DNA of 5,308 nt from Chromatiales bacterium (GTDB taxonomy: Bacteria > Pseudomonadota > Gammaproteobacteria > Chromatiales > Chromatiaceae): positions 1 through 5,308 of the forward strand of contig JAHEIA010000259.1 of assembly GCA_024639625.1 (NCBI GenBank). The letters run 5' to 3'. Position 1 is the stretch's first letter. Each line of letters starts with the position of its first letter. A model generated the notes under the pieces. That model saw only the letters and a list, made by a program, of their open reading frames with translations. It was not told the origin of the DNA and searched no databases. The position numbers and the translations under genes are program-made. Positions 5,291 through 5,308 of the stretch are shown here, one piece after another.

Positions 5291-5308
5291 ATGACCTGGT
5301 CGCCACAT
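5291..5308 (+). CDS. nudJ: Start of a Nudix hydrolase gene, probably NudJ (cut by window edge)
   Basis: Only six codons are present, reading MTWSPH. NudJ (phosphatase NudJ / HMP-PP hydrolase) proteins of Gammaproteobacteria start with a short M..PH segment before the first Nudix beta strand, and nudJ-mnmA lies beside icd in E. coli and Pseudomonas, divergently from icd as here. No Shine-Dalgarno precedes the ATG. TAGAAT at 5277-5282 could be a -10 giving an almost leaderless mRNA. The call rests on six residues plus gene order, so it stays provisional. Bases beyond 5308 should show the Nudix box GX5EX7REUXEEXGU if it is right. Confidence 0.5.

Noticed and set aside
5010..5292. Open frames of about 80-90 codons on both strands in the icd upstream spacer
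   Set aside because: They overlap each other and the predicted icd promoter, lack ribosome binding sites and are low-complexity Arg/Gly/Pro sequences typical of GC-rich non-coding DNA.

Overview
The window reads as a conserved core segment of a gammaproteobacterial chromosome with moderately high GC. The gene set and order infA / clpA-clpS / cspD / icd / (nudJ) is the arrangement known from Escherichia and Pseudomonas relatives. Every protein matches the gammaproteobacterial version closely: ClpS has the E. coli length of 106 residues and Icd is the E. coli-type NADP enzyme with its AceK-target serine. No mobile element, CRISPR array, tRNA, rRNA or sign of transfer was seen. Genus cannot be fixed from this sequence alone.

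Layout from left to right: a short left flank holds an extended -10 promoter and then infA (+, translation initiation factor IF-1). It is followed tail-to-tail, after only 11 bases, by clpA (-, 753 aa, AAA+ unfoldase of ClpAP). Upstream of clpA on the same strand, after a 102-base gap with a small hairpin, is clpS (-, N-degron adaptor). A 385-base divergent control region separates clpS from cspD (+, CspD-like cold-shock-domain protein). It holds a near-consensus sigma70 promoter for cspD, an apparently overlapping promoter for clpS, long untranslated leaders and several perfect inverted repeats. cspD converges on icd (-, NADP isocitrate dehydrogenase) across a strong hairpin. A 311-base divergent spacer follows, and the first six codons of a + strand gene that looks like nudJ (Nudix hydrolase) run off the right edge.

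How the genes relate: ClpS delivers N-degron substrates to the ClpA hexamer, which unfolds them for ClpP (not in the window). In relatives CspD is a stationary-phase inhibitor of DNA replication, IF-1 is an essential initiation factor and Icd is a TCA-cycle enzyme, so only clpS and clpA form a true functional unit. I found no previously undescribed system. The points worth a second look are regulatory: the clpS/cspD divergent promoter and structured leaders, the lack of a Shine-Dalgarno sequence at clpS, the tight infA/clpA convergence, and the MGF form of the ClpP-docking loop in ClpA.
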